Source: Haloparvum alkalitolerans (lineage in GTDB: Archaea; Halobacteriota; Halobacteria; Halobacteriales; Haloferacaceae). Taken from it: 64,000 nt of DNA. The position numbers and the translations under genes are program-made. The number at the start of each line of letters is the position of its first letter. The first letter of the stretch is position 1. The notes beneath the pieces were generated by a model. The model made no database searches and was not told where the DNA came from. It saw only the letters and a program-made list of their open reading frames with translations. The stretch covers positions 248,001 through 312,000 of the forward strand of contig NZ_JBNLIA010000001.1 of assembly GCF_050122995.1 (NCBI RefSeq), written 5' to 3'. Of this stretch, positions 42,689 to 52,221 are shown in pieces.

Positions 42689-43672
42689 ATGCAGCAGATC
42701 CTCGTCGCCGGTGAGACGCTCATCGACTTCATCCCCGAGGAGCCGGGGCCGCTCGACGAGGTGGAGACCTTCCACCGCCGGGCGGGCGGGGCGCCGGCCA
42801 ACGTCGCGGTCGGGCTCGCGCGGCTCGGTCGCCCCCCGGCCTTCTGGACCCGGGTCGGCGACGACCCCTTCGGCGACTTCCTCGCCGCCACCCTCGCGGA
42901 CGCCGGCGTACCGACCGAGCACGTCGAGCGGGACCCGGACGCCAAGACCGGCCTCGCGTTCGTCAGCCTCGACCCCGACGCGGACCGCGCGTTCTCCTTC
43001 CACCGCGACGGCAGCGCGGACACCCGGATGGAGCCGGGCGGGGTGGACGGGGCGGCGCTCGCGGAGACCGACTGGGTCCACGCCGGGGGCGTGACGCTGG
43101 CCGACGAGCCGGCCCGGACCGCGACGCTGGACCTGCTCGCGCGGGCCCGCGAGGCCGGCGCGACCGTCTCGTTCGACCCCAACGCGCGCCCCGAACTGTG
43201 GACCGACTTCGACTTCCCGGGCTCCTGCCGCGAGGCGTTCGCGCTCGCGGACGTGGTGAAAGTCTCGCCCGAGGACCTCGACGCCGCGGGGTACGACGGC
43301 GCCGCCGTCGACGAGTCGGACCCGGCCTCCGCGACAGACGCCGCGGCCGCGGTCGCCGCCGACGGCCCGCACACGGTGCTGGTGACGCTCGGCGGCGCCG
43401 GCGCGTTCGCGTACGCGACCCCCGACGCCCCGTGGAACGACGGCGACGAGCCGATCGCGGTCGACCACGGGGGATACGCCGCGGAGCCGATCGACACCAC
43501 GGGCGCGGGCGACGCCTTCACCGCGGGCGCGGTCGCGGCGCTCTCGGCGGGCGAGTCGCTGGCCGAGGCGGTGGCGTTCGCGAACGCGGTCGCCGCCCGG
43601 ACGACGACCGAGAAGGGGGCGATGACGGCGCTCCCGGACCGGGAGGCGGTCGCGGCCCTCCGCGGGGAGTAG
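42689..43672 (+). CDS. PfkB-family sugar kinase (fructokinase-like)
   Basis: A 327-residue ribokinase/PfkB kinase. It has GETLIDFIPEE at the start, the PfkB signature 1 region GGAPANVAVGLARLG, and signature 2 DTTGAGDAFTAGAVAAL with the catalytic Asp. The order of motifs resembles fructokinases and KDG kinases; the sugar cannot be fixed from sequence. The divergent TbsP-like regulator suggests sugar-dependent control. Confidence 0.88.
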   Translation: MQQILVAGETLIDFIPEEPGPLDEVETFHRRAGGAPANVAVGLARLGRPPAFWTRVGDDPFGDFLAATLADAGVPTEHVERDPDAKTGLAFVSLDPDADRAFSFHRDGSADTRMEPGGVDGAALAETDWVHAGGVTLADEPARTATLDLLARAREAGATVSFDPNARPELWTDFDFPGSCREAFALADVVKVSPEDLDAAGYDGAAVDESDPASATDAAAAVAADGPHTVLVTLGGAGAFAYATPDAPWNDGDEPIAVDHGGYAAEPIDTTGAGDAFTAGAVAALSAGESLAEAVAFANAVAARTTTEKGAMTALPDREAVAALRGE

Positions 43673-43751
43673 GGGCGCTCGGCCGGTCGCGGTTCGCGGT
43701 CCCGACGCTCCGGCCGCAACCCCCTTCCCGCCGGGCCACGACGCGTCGCAC

Positions 43752-44759
43752 ATGTCGGACACCGTCGTCGCGCTCGGCGGCAACGCCATCCTCGAGAGCG
43801 GCGAGGGGACCGTCGCCGACCAGCGCGCCCGGATCCGCGAGACGCGCGACGCGCTCGCACCGCTCGTCGAGCGCGGCCACGACCTGACGCTGACTCACGG
43901 GAACGGACCGCAGGTCGGCCACCGCCTGCTCGCCGAAGAGGCGGCCGAGGGCGACCCGGAGCCGCTTGACGTGCTCGTCGCGGAGACGCAGGCGCAGGTC
44001 GGCTACCTGCTGGCCGGGGAGTTCGGCGACGCGCTCGGCGGCCGGCCGACCGCCGTCGTGACCCGCGTCCGAGTCGACCCGGACGACTCGGCGTTCGAGA
44101 ACCCACAGAAGCCGGTCGGCCCCTACTACTCGGCCGAGGAGGCGGCCGCGAAGCCGTTCGAGACGACGGCGGTCCATCGCTCGTCCGGCTCCGCGGACGG
44201 CCGGGACGACGCGGCCGGCGGCGCCACCGCCCACCGGCGGGTCGTCCCCTCGCCGGAGCCAGAGGAACTGCTGGAGGCCGACCGGATCCGTCGGCTGGCC
44301 GACGACGACGGCGGGCCGGTCATCTGCGGCGGCGGCGGGGGGGTCCCGGTCGTCCCCGCCGACGGCGGTGACGGCGGTGACGGCGGTGACAGCGATGACG
44401 GCGGAACCGCGCCGGACGCCGGCGCGTACGACGGCGTCGCCGCGGTGGTCGACAAGGACCGCACGTCGCGGCTCGTGGCGGAGGCGGTCGGCGCGGACAC
44501 GCTCCTGTTCCTGACGGACGTGGACGCGGCGTATCTGGACTACGGGACGCCGGACCAGCGACGGCTGGCGGAGGCGACGCCCGCGGAGGTCCGCGAACAC
44601 GCCGCGGACGACCAGTTCCCCGCGGGGAGCATGGGACCGAAGATCGACGCCTGCGCGACGTTCGCCGGGGAGACCGGCGGCGAGGCGCTGATCGCCGCGC
44701 CGGACCGGCTCGCGGAGGCGCTCGACGGCGACTCCGGAACCCGGATCGTTCCGGAGTGA
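43752..44759 (+). CDS. arcC: Carbamate kinase
   Basis: A 335-residue amino-acid-kinase-fold enzyme: VVALGGNAIL, LTHGNGPQVGHRLL, FENPQKPVGPYYS, VICGGGGGVPVV, VVDKDRTSRLVA, FLTDVDAAYLDYG and FPAGSMGPKIDA. It interconverts carbamoyl phosphate and ATP. Slightly long because of a GDGGDGGDSDDGG insertion (DNA repeat of GGCGGTGAC near 44364-44400) after the nucleotide loop. No arcA or arcB lies beside it, so a catabolic arginine role is not proven here. Confidence 0.93.
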   Translation: MSDTVVALGGNAILESGEGTVADQRARIRETRDALAPLVERGHDLTLTHGNGPQVGHRLLAEEAAEGDPEPLDVLVAETQAQVGYLLAGEFGDALGGRPTAVVTRVRVDPDDSAFENPQKPVGPYYSAEEAAAKPFETTAVHRSSGSADGRDDAAGGATAHRRVVPSPEPEELLEADRIRRLADDDGGPVICGGGGGVPVVPADGGDGGDGGDSDDGGTAPDAGAYDGVAAVVDKDRTSRLVAEAVGADTLLFLTDVDAAYLDYGTPDQRRLAEATPAEVREHAADDQFPAGSMGPKIDACATFAGETGGEALIAAPDRLAEALDGDSGTRIVPE

Positions 44760-44789
44760 GCGGCGGCCCGGTCGACGGTGGGCCGGCGG

Positions 44790-46169
44790 TCACGCGGTCG
44801 GGGCGGTTTCGGACGCGGAGCGCTCGGCCCGGAGGAGCACCGCCAGCGCGACGAGGACGACCCCGCCCGCCGCCCAGAACGCGACCGCGTAGCCCGCGAC
44901 GCCCGCGAGCAGGCCGCCGAGCGCGCTCCCGAGGCCGGTCCCGACGCCGGCGAGCGCGGAGTAGGCGCCCAGAGCGTCCCCCCGGAGGGCCTCGTTCGCG
45001 AGCCGCGTCACGAGCCCGGTCGCCGTGACCGCGATCATCGCCCACGTCACACCGATGGCCAGGAACAGCCCGCCGAGTGCGGCGGTCGCGGGGAGCGAGA
45101 CCGCGGGCAGCACCGTTCCGAGCGCGGCGACCGCCGGGAACAGCGCCGCGCGGCCCGCGAGCGCCACGTTCTGGACCACGGCGGGGCCACGTCGGGCCGC
45201 GAGGCGGCCGACCGGCGTGTAACAGACCGCGGACCCGACGTTCGCGGCGAGGAACAGGCCGAAGACGACGCCGGTCGCGTAGCCGGCCTCCGCGAGGTAC
45301 GCCGGCATCGGTCCCCAGAACACCGCGAAGCCGACCGAGAACAGCGTCGCCGCCGCGAGGTAGGCGGTCAGGGGGCCCGAAAAGCGGTCCCGGGCGGACC
45401 GCTCGGGGTCACCCGCGGTCGCGTCCGCCGCCCCTCCTTCGCGGTCGGGACGGCGACGCGCTCGGCGGGCACGGCCGAGATACCCCGTCAGCACCCAGTA
45501 GAGGCGCGTCGGCCCGTAGGGGACCGACCTGATGTACCGACCGGCGCCCCAGCCGTCCCGGTCGAGGCGTGCGAAGACGCGTCGGAACCGCGCGGCGCTC
45601 GTGGTCGCGGGCTCGGGGTACCAGCGCGCGGCCGCCGCCAGCGCGCCCGTCGCGACGACCGCGAGCAGGAAGCACAACAGTTCCTGTGCGGCCACCGCGC
45701 CGAGCGCGCGCGGGACCGTCGCGGTCCAGACGGTTCCGAGCACAAGCCCCGCGACCCAGCCGTAGCCCTGTACCGCGTTGAGTCGGGCGATCCGCGCGTC
45801 CCACTCGGCGACCTGCCGGCCCTCCACGACGATCAGGTTCAGGACCGGCGCGGCCGCGGAGACGACGAACCACATCGCCGCGTTGCCGACGAGCAGGCCG
45901 AGCGGCGTGCTCGCGAACGGGACCAGCGCCAGCACGCCCGCGAGCGCCCCGAGCGCGACGAGGACGAACGGCCGCCGACGCCCGGTTCGGGCCGCGAGGC
46001 GTCCCCACAGCAGCGCGCCGGGCACGCCCGCGAAGGCGGCGGTGGCGGCCATCGCTCCCACCACCGCCGCGCCCGCGCCGAGCGAGACCGCGTACAGCGG
46101 GAGGAGGAGCGACGCGGCCCCGACCGCGGCGTAGCCCGCCCCCCACGCGTACAGCCACCGGTCGCTCAC
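44790..46169 (-). CDS. MFS transporter
   Basis: A 459-residue major facilitator protein with about 12 hydrophobic segments in two halves, separated by a charged loop of about 60 residues (RARRARRRPDREGGAADATAG). The loop 2-3 motif appears as GRLAARTGRRRPFVL and its repeat as GRLAARRGPAVVQN. GTG start at 46169 (VSDRWLYAWGAGY). Substrate unknown. It converges with arcC. Confidence 0.87.
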   Translation of the reverse strand: MSDRWLYAWGAGYAAVGAASLLLPLYAVSLGAGAAVVGAMAATAAFAGVPGALLWGRLAARTGRRRPFVLVALGALAGVLALVPFASTPLGLLVGNAAMWFVVSAAAPVLNLIVVEGRQVAEWDARIARLNAVQGYGWVAGLVLGTVWTATVPRALGAVAAQELLCFLLAVVATGALAAAARWYPEPATTSAARFRRVFARLDRDGWGAGRYIRSVPYGPTRLYWVLTGYLGRARRARRRPDREGGAADATAGDPERSARDRFSGPLTAYLAAATLFSVGFAVFWGPMPAYLAEAGYATGVVFGLFLAANVGSAVCYTPVGRLAARRGPAVVQNVALAGRAALFPAVAALGTVLPAVSLPATAALGGLFLAIGVTWAMIAVTATGLVTRLANEALRGDALGAYSALAGVGTGLGSALGGLLAGVAGYAVAFWAAGGVVLVALAVLLRAERSASETAPTA

Positions 46170-46229
46170 GTCCGTGTCACCACGTCGACCTCTCTCGCTC
46201 CGGGACAAAAGGCGTTCCGCGCGAGGCGC

Positions 46230-46305
46230 CGGCTTCGCCGGGGAGCGGTGGGGCTCCGCGAGCGCGACGGCTTCGTCGGGGAGCGGTGGGGCTCCGCGAG
46301 CGCGA
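46230..46305. repeat. Perfectly adjacent 38-bp direct repeat
   Basis: Two copies, 46230-46267 and 46268-46305, with the core GGGGAGCGGTGGGGCTCCGC; they differ at one base (GCCG versus GTCG). They lie in the divergent gap between the MFS and aldo/keto reductase genes, upstream of the latter's TATA-like GCTTATGC. Confidence 0.85.
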
Positions 46306-46370
46306 CGCGGGTGCCCGCCTCGCTTTCCGCAGCACCGCCGCTTATGCGCCCCCCGGCCGAACGGAGGGCC

Positions 46371-47192
46371 ATGAGCGACACCGACCTCGACCTGACGCTC
46401 GGTCTCGGCACCTCCGGCAACGACGACCCCGAGGAGTGCGCCGCGACCGTCCGCCGCGCGCTCGAGCGCGGCTACAGACACGTCGACACCGCGCAGATGT
46501 ACGACAACGAGGCGGCCGTCGGCGAGGGGCTGGCGCGCGCGTTCGACGACCCCGACGCCGACGTCTCGCGCGAGGACGTGGTCGTGGCGACGAAGGTCCA
46601 CCCCGATAACCTCGCGCCCGAGGACGTCCGAGAGACCGCCCGCGAGAGCCTCGACCGACTCGGCCTCGACTACGTCGACCTGCTGTACGTCCACTGGCCG
46701 ACGAGCGCGTACGACGCGGCGGCGACGCTGCCGGCGTTCGACGACCTCCGCGAGGCGGGCGTAACCCGTCACGTCGGCGTCTCCAACTTCACCTCCGACC
46801 TGCTGGAGGAGGCGGCGGGGATCCTCGATGCGCCCATCGCGGCCCATCAGGTGGAGTGTCACCCGCGGTTCCGGCAGGACGAGCTGCGGCAGCTCGCACA
46901 CGACGACGGCCACTACCTCGTCGGCTACTCGCCGCTCGGCCGCGGGGAGGTCCTCGACGACCCGACGCTGACCGCGGTCGCCGAGCGCAACGACTGCTCG
47001 CCCGCGCAGGCCGCGCTCGCGTGGGCGCTGGCCCGCGGCGTCGTCCCGATCCCGAAGGGGACCGGCGACCACGTCGACGAGAACTACGCCGCGCTCGAGG
47101 TCGACCTCCCGGACGAGGACCTCGCGGCTATCGACGGGATCGACGCCGAGGAGCGCCTGATCGACCCCGACGAGGCGGCCTGGAACCGATAA
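46371..47192 (+). CDS. Aldo/keto reductase
   Basis: A 273-residue NADPH-dependent aldo/keto reductase, (beta/alpha)8 barrel. The catalytic tetrad is visible: Asp in HVDTAQMYDNE, Tyr in MYDNE, Lys in VATKVHPDN and His in LLYVHWPTSA. Later motifs are GVSNFTSDLLEEA, QVECHPRFRQ and VPIPKGTGDHVDEN. Close to 2,5-diketogluconate reductase-type enzymes; the physiological substrate is unknown. Confidence 0.9.
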   Translation: MSDTDLDLTLGLGTSGNDDPEECAATVRRALERGYRHVDTAQMYDNEAAVGEGLARAFDDPDADVSREDVVVATKVHPDNLAPEDVRETARESLDRLGLDYVDLLYVHWPTSAYDAAATLPAFDDLREAGVTRHVGVSNFTSDLLEEAAGILDAPIAAHQVECHPRFRQDELRQLAHDDGHYLVGYSPLGRGEVLDDPTLTAVAERNDCSPAQAALAWALARGVVPIPKGTGDHVDENYAALEVDLPDEDLAAIDGIDAEERLIDPDEAAWNR

Positions 47193-47224
47193 GCGGGACG
47201 CTCGTGCTGCTTGACGTCATCGAC

Positions 47225-47229
47225 AAAAA
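47225..47229 (-). terminator. T-run after gltB
   Basis: The minus strand reads GACGGGGTTTTTGTCG 25 nt after the gltB stop, in a short convergent gap. A U-tract of this kind is a plausible archaeal terminator. Confidence 0.4.
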
Positions 47230-47253
47230 CCCCGTCAGGCGCGGCCTCGACGC

Positions 47254-50200
47254 TCAGTCGTCGCCCGAAACCGCGCCGGCGTCGCCGTGGACGTTGGCGC
47301 CCGCCTCGGCCGCGTCGGGGAGGTCCTCGCGCACGTCGTCGCCGACGCCCTCCGCGATGACGTCCGCGTAGGCGTCGGGGAGGACGCGCGTGAACGCCTC
47401 GACCGCGTTCGCCCAGTCGTCGAGCAGTTCCCGCGCGCGGGCGCTGTCGGTGTAGGCGGCGTGATTCTCCACCAGCCGCCGGAGCATCGCCTCGTCGCGC
47501 TCGGAGAGGTCGTCGGAGAGCGTCACCATCCCGGTGTTGGCCTTCTCGGCGAGTTCGCCGTCGGGGTCGTGGACGTACGCCACGCCGCCGGACATCCCGG
47601 CCGCGAAGTTGCGGCCGAACTCGCCCAGCACCGCGACGACGCCGCCGGTCATGTACTCGCAGCCGTGGTCGCCGACGCCCTCGACGACCGCCTTCACGCC
47701 GGAGTTGCGGACCGCGAAGCGCTCGCCAGCGACGCCGTTGACGTAGGTCTCGCCGGCGGTCGCGCCGTACAGGCAGACGTTGCCCGCGACGACGTTGTCG
47801 GCGGGGTCGTAGCCGGCGTCCGCGGGCGTCCGGATCACCACCTTCCCGCCCGAGAGCCCCTTGCCGACGTAGTCGTTGGCGGCGCCGGTGAGGTCCATCG
47901 TGACGCCGCGCGCGAGGAACGCGCCGAAGCTCTGGCCCGCGTAGCCGTCGAGGTCGCAGGTGATCGTGTCGTCCGGGAGTCCCTCGCCGCCGTACTCGGA
48001 GGCGACGCGGTTCGAGAGCGTCGCGCCGACCGCGCGGTCGACGTTCGTCACGTCCTCGGAGACCGTCACCGGCTTGCCCTCCGCGAGCGCCGGCTCGGCG
48101 GCGTCGATGAGGTCCCAGTCGAGCGCGGTCGCGACCTCCTCGTGGCGCTGCTCGCGGATCTTCGTGCGCACGTCGCCCGCGGGGTCGGCGATGACCGCCG
48201 ACAGGTCGAGGTGGCTCGCCTTCTCGTGGTCGGTCTCGCGCTGGGTCAGCAGGTCGGGCCGGCCGATGAACTCCTCGAGGTCGGTGTAGCCGAGTTCGGC
48301 CATTATCTCGCGCAGCTCCTGCGCGATGAACGTCATGTAGTTGATGACGTGCTCCGGCTCGCCCGGGAACCGCTTGCGCAGGTCCTCGCGCTGGGTGGCG
48401 ACGCCGACCGGACAGGTGTTCTCGTGACACTGCCGGGCCATCACGCAGCCGGAGGTGACCAGCGACGCGGTGCCGAAGACGTACTCCTCAGCGCCGAGGA
48501 GGGCGGCGACGGCCACGTCGCGGCCGGTCTTGAGCCCGCCGTCCGCGGTGACCCGGATGCGGTCGCGCAGGCCGGTCGCCCGCAGCATCTGGTTCGCCTC
48601 CGCGAGGCCGAGCTCCCACGGCAGCCCCGCGTTCTTGATCGAGGTCTTCGGCGACGCGCCGGTGCCGCCGGAGTGGCCGGAGACGTGGACCACGTCCGCG
48701 TTCGCCTTCGCCACGCCCGCGGCGATGGTGCCGATGCCGGCCTCCGAGACGAGCTTGACGTTCACGTCCGCTTCGGGGTTGGCCGCCTTCAGGTCGTAGA
48801 TCAGCTGCTTGAGGTCCTCGATGGAGTAGATGTCGTGCTGGGGCGGCGGCGAGATGAGCCCCACGCCGGGCGTCGAACACCTGACGTGCGCGATCATCTC
48901 GTTGACCTTCTCGCCGGGGAGGTGGCCCCCCTCGCCGGGCTTGGAGCCCTGCGCCATCTTGATCTGTAGCTCGTCGGCGCTCGCGAGGTACTCCGCGGTG
49001 ACGCCGAAGCGCCCGGAGGCGACCTGCTTGACGTTACACTCGCGCTCGGTGTCGAACCGCTCCGGCGGCTCGCCGCCCTCGCCGGTGTTGGACTTGGCGC
49101 CGAGGCGGTTCATCGCGATGGAGTTGTTCTCGTGGGCCTCCGGCGAGAGGCTCCCGAGGCTCATCGCGGCCGTCGAGAAGCGCTCCACGATCTCCTCGAC
49201 CGGCTCCACCTCCTCGACCGGAACCGGGTCGCGGTCGGAGTCGAACTCGAGCAGGCCGCGCAGCGTCTGGAGGCTCTCGGACTGGTCGTTGACCAGGTCG
49301 GCGAACTCCTCGTACTGCTCGTAGTCGCCCGCGCGGACCGCCTGCTGGAGCGTGCCGACCGTCTGCGGGTTCCAGCCGTGTTTCACGCCCGAGGAGCGGT
49401 GCTCGTACTCGCCGGTGGTCTCCAGCTGAGGGTCAGCGCCGAACGCCATCGCGTGGCGGGCGCGGAGGTCGCCCTCGATCTCGTCGACGCCGATCCCCTC
49501 GGTCCTGATCTCCGTCCCCTCGAAGTACTCGCCGACGAACTCGGAGTCGAGCCCGACCGCCTCGAAGATCTGGGCGCCCTGGTACGACTCCACCGTGGAG
49601 ATGCCCATCTTCGCCATCGTCTTCAGCAGGCCGTCCTCCAGCGCCTTTCTGTACGCCGCGAGGGCCTCGTCGGCGTCCGCGCCGTCCGGCCCCGCGACCG
49701 TGTCGCGGATGGAGTCGTACGCGAGGTACGGCGTCACCGCGCCGGCGCCGTACCCGACCAGCGTGGCGAGGTGGTGGACCTCGTGGGGTTCGCCCGACTC
49801 GACGACGAGGCCGGCGTGGTTGCGGAGCCCGTTGCGAACGAGGTGGTGGTGGACCGCCCCGGTCGCCAGCAGGCTCGGGATGGCGAGCCGGTCCGGGCCG
49901 ACCGCGCGGTCGGAGACGACGACCACGTCCGCGCCGGCCTCGATGGCCGCGGCCGCGTCGTCGCGCAGGCGGGCCACCGCGTCCGCCAGGTCCGCGTCGG
50001 GGTCGAAGGTGGCGTCCACGACAGCGCTCTCGAAGGCGTCGTCGGGGTCGTCGCCGAGCGCCTTCAGCGAGGCCGTCTCCGCCTCGGTGAGGACCGGGGA
50101 GTCGCAGACGATCTGGCGGGCGTGGTCGGCCGACTCGTCCAGCAGGTTGCGCTGGAAGCCGAGCCGCGACTCCAGCGAGGTGACGAGTTCCTCGCGGATG

Positions 50201-51915
50201 TAGTCGATGGGCGGGTTCGACACCTGCGCGAACAGCTGTTTGAAGTAGGTGAACAGCGGGCGGTCGACCTCCGTCAGCACCGAGAGGGGCGTGTCGTCGC
50301 CCATCGAGCCGACCGGGTCCTTCCCCTGTTCGGCCATCGGCTCGACGAGGTGGTTCAGCGAGTCGGTCGTGTAGCCGAACGCGGCCTGGTGGGCGCGCAC
50401 CTCCTCGACGGTGGGCTCGGCCGGATCGGCGTCGTCCGCGTCCGCCGCGGCGTCGCCCGTCTCGGCCGCGACCTCCTCAAGGGCGGCCTGTTCCTCGTCG
50501 ACCCACTCGCCGTACTTCTCGTCGGTGAGGTCGTCAAAGACCTCGTCGTCGGGGACGACCCGACCGCTCTCTAAGTCCGCGACGAAGATCTCGCCGGGCT
50601 GGAGGCGGCCGCGGGACTCGACCTCGCCGGGGTCGGTCGGGATCGCACCCACCTCCGAGCCGACGATGAGGCGGTCGTCGCTCGTCACCTCGTAGCGGCA
50701 CGGGCGCAGCCCGTTCCGGTCGAGGACGCCCGCGACGCGGTCGCCGTCGAAGCCGATCACGAGCGCCGGGCCGTCCCACGGCTCGACCAGCGAGGCGTGG
50801 TAGTCGTACCAGTCGGCGCGCTCCTCGCTCATCAGGTCGTCGCCGCGGAACGCCTCCGGGATCAGCATCCGGAGCGCGTGCGGGAGGTCCCGGCCGGTCT
50901 GGAGCAGGAGCTCGACCGCGTTGTCGACGCTGGCGGTGTCGGACTGGTTCGGGTCGTCGATGACCGGCTTGACCGTCTCCAGGTCCGCGCCGAAGCCTGG
51001 GTGGGAGACGTCCGTCTCCCGGGCGCGCATCCAGTTGATGTTGCCCTGGATCGTGTTGAACTCGCCGTTGTGGACGATGTTTCTGTACGGGTGCGCGAGG
51101 TGCCACGCGCCGAGCGTGTTCGTCGAGAAGCGGGCGTGGACCAGCGCGACCCGGCTCGCGAACCGCTCGTCGGAGAGGTCGGGGAAGTAGGCGGCCAGCT
51201 GGTCGCCCTTCAGCAGGCCCTTGTAGACGACGCGGCGGCGGTCGAGCGAGCAGACGTAGAAGCGGCCGCCGCCATCCACGTCCGCGGCGGCCGACTCGAC
51301 GGCCTTCCGGGCGACGTAGAGCGCGCGGTCGAAGCCGAGGTGGGGGTTCGCGTCCGTGTCGTCCGCCTCGGGGTCGGTGAAGCGCGCGTCGAGGTCCGCG
51401 TCGGCGGCGGGCGCGACGAACACCTGCACGACGTTCGGCTCGGAGTCGAGCGCGGTCGCCCCGAGGTCCGCGCCGTCGGCGTCGGTGGGCACCTCGCGCC
51501 ACGCGAGCACCTCGAGCCCGTACTCGGCGAACGTCTCCGCGACGACCTCGTGAAGCGCCGCCTCCGCGGCCGGCTCCTCGGGCATGAACAGCGAGCCGAC
51601 CGCGTACTCGTCGGGCAGGTCGGCGTCGACGACGGACTCGAAGAAGCCGTCCGGGCGCTCGACCATGATCCCGGCGCCGTCGCCGGTGTTCGGTTCCGCT
51701 CCCGTCGTCCCGCGGTGCTGGAGGTTCTCCAGCAGTGAGACCGCGTCGGCGACGGTGTCGTGGCTCGGCTCGCCCGCGAGGTCGACGACCCCGCCGACGC
51801 CGCAGTTCGATCGGTCGTCGTCCGGCGACGCGAGCCCGTCTCCGCTCGCCTCCGCGTCGCGACCCGCCGACCCGGACGCGTCCGGTTCGAGGGTGTTACT
51901 GTGTGGCTTGGTCAT
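47254..51915 (-). CDS. gltB: Glutamate synthase large subunit
   Basis: A 1553-residue glutamate synthase, making two glutamates from glutamine and 2-oxoglutarate. The class II amidotransferase starts at Cys38 (SNCGVGGVVDL), so 37 residues must be removed as a propeptide. Then come the central domain, the FMN domain (GEGGEPPERFDTERECN; GGLKTGRDVAVAALLGAEE), the 3Fe-4S cysteines in CVMARQCHENTCPVG, and the C-terminal GXGXG beta-helix (MSGGVAYVHDPDG). No gltD is adjacent, so electrons may come from ferredoxin or a distant subunit; that is inference. Confidence 0.95.
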   Translation of the reverse strand: MTKPHSNTLEPDASGSAGRDAEASGDGLASPDDDRSNCGVGGVVDLAGEPSHDTVADAVSLLENLQHRGTTGAEPNTGDGAGIMVERPDGFFESVVDADLPDEYAVGSLFMPEEPAAEAALHEVVAETFAEYGLEVLAWREVPTDADGADLGATALDSEPNVVQVFVAPAADADLDARFTDPEADDTDANPHLGFDRALYVARKAVESAAADVDGGGRFYVCSLDRRRVVYKGLLKGDQLAAYFPDLSDERFASRVALVHARFSTNTLGAWHLAHPYRNIVHNGEFNTIQGNINWMRARETDVSHPGFGADLETVKPVIDDPNQSDTASVDNAVELLLQTGRDLPHALRMLIPEAFRGDDLMSEERADWYDYHASLVEPWDGPALVIGFDGDRVAGVLDRNGLRPCRYEVTSDDRLIVGSEVGAIPTDPGEVESRGRLQPGEIFVADLESGRVVPDDEVFDDLTDEKYGEWVDEEQAALEEVAAETGDAAADADDADPAEPTVEEVRAHQAAFGYTTDSLNHLVEPMAEQGKDPVGSMGDDTPLSVLTEVDRPLFTYFKQLFAQVSNPPIDYIREELVTSLESRLGFQRNLLDESADHARQIVCDSPVLTEAETASLKALGDDPDDAFESAVVDATFDPDADLADAVARLRDDAAAAIEAGADVVVVSDRAVGPDRLAIPSLLATGAVHHHLVRNGLRNHAGLVVESGEPHEVHHLATLVGYGAGAVTPYLAYDSIRDTVAGPDGADADEALAAYRKALEDGLLKTMAKMGISTVESYQGAQIFEAVGLDSEFVGEYFEGTEIRTEGIGVDEIEGDLRARHAMAFGADPQLETTGEYEHRSSGVKHGWNPQTVGTLQQAVRAGDYEQYEEFADLVNDQSESLQTLRGLLEFDSDRDPVPVEEVEPVEEIVERFSTAAMSLGSLSPEAHENNSIAMNRLGAKSNTGEGGEPPERFDTERECNVKQVASGRFGVTAEYLASADELQIKMAQGSKPGEGGHLPGEKVNEMIAHVRCSTPGVGLISPPPQHDIYSIEDLKQLIYDLKAANPEADVNVKLVSEAGIGTIAAGVAKANADVVHVSGHSGGTGASPKTSIKNAGLPWELGLAEANQMLRATGLRDRIRVTADGGLKTGRDVAVAALLGAEEYVFGTASLVTSGCVMARQCHENTCPVGVATQREDLRKRFPGEPEHVINYMTFIAQELREIMAELGYTDLEEFIGRPDLLTQRETDHEKASHLDLSAVIADPAGDVRTKIREQRHEEVATALDWDLIDAAEPALAEGKPVTVSEDVTNVDRAVGATLSNRVASEYGGEGLPDDTITCDLDGYAGQSFGAFLARGVTMDLTGAANDYVGKGLSGGKVVIRTPADAGYDPADNVVAGNVCLYGATAGETYVNGVAGERFAVRNSGVKAVVEGVGDHGCEYMTGGVVAVLGEFGRNFAAGMSGGVAYVHDPDGELAEKANTGMVTLSDDLSERDEAMLRRLVENHAAYTDSARARELLDDWANAVEAFTRVLPDAYADVIAEGVGDDVREDLPDAAEAGANVHGDAGAVSGDD

Positions 51916-51936
51916 ACACTACCAAAACGCAGTTCG

Positions 51937-51942
51937 AGTTAA
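51937..51942 (-). promoter_or_regulatory. TATA-like box of gltB
   Basis: TTTAAC on the minus strand, 22-27 nt before the gltB ATG. An inverted repeat TGGGTA / TACCCA (51959-51964 and 51973-51978) lies just upstream of it, where activators commonly bind. Confidence 0.5.
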
Positions 51943-52221
51943 AGGACTAACCCTGATATGGGTAGGGTGCCTTACCCACCCATTAGGGAATATTAGGTCA
52001 TTATTCTTCAGGGACTGGCATTGATGCACATGGGTAGACGGTCGGCCATCGATGACGTGTATTTTTGGATATCGAAGGCATTTACGGAGATGGGAGCGGC
52101 CTACTCTCCAGATATTTTGCCATTTAGGTTTATACTGTAAACCCGATCGGGAGAGATATTGGGAGATCCGTGTGATCAACCGTTCGGTTTCGGTCGCAGC
52201 GTGACGGACCAACTCCGCGAG
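51943..52221. other. AT-richer intergenic stretch between proS and gltB
   Basis: Together with the gltB promoter this makes a 306-bp gene-free gap. It is visibly richer in A+T than anything else in the window, with runs such as GGGAATATTAGG and GTATTTTTGG. It holds the TGGGTA/TACCCA inverted repeat (51959-51978) and a perfect GGTTTA-N5-TAAACC inverted repeat (52127-52143). An open frame of 97 codons on the minus strand is not convincing. The origin could be a decayed insertion or a regulatory region. Confidence 0.5.

Noticed and set aside
46290..46340. Possible 38-bp repeat as an attachment site
   Set aside because: The two copies are adjacent with nothing between them, so no element is bounded by them.
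51919..52212. A 97-codon minus-strand open frame in the AT-rich gap
   Set aside because: It is not acidic, has no family likeness, and spans the gltB promoter and both palindromes. Low stop density in a short gap explains it.
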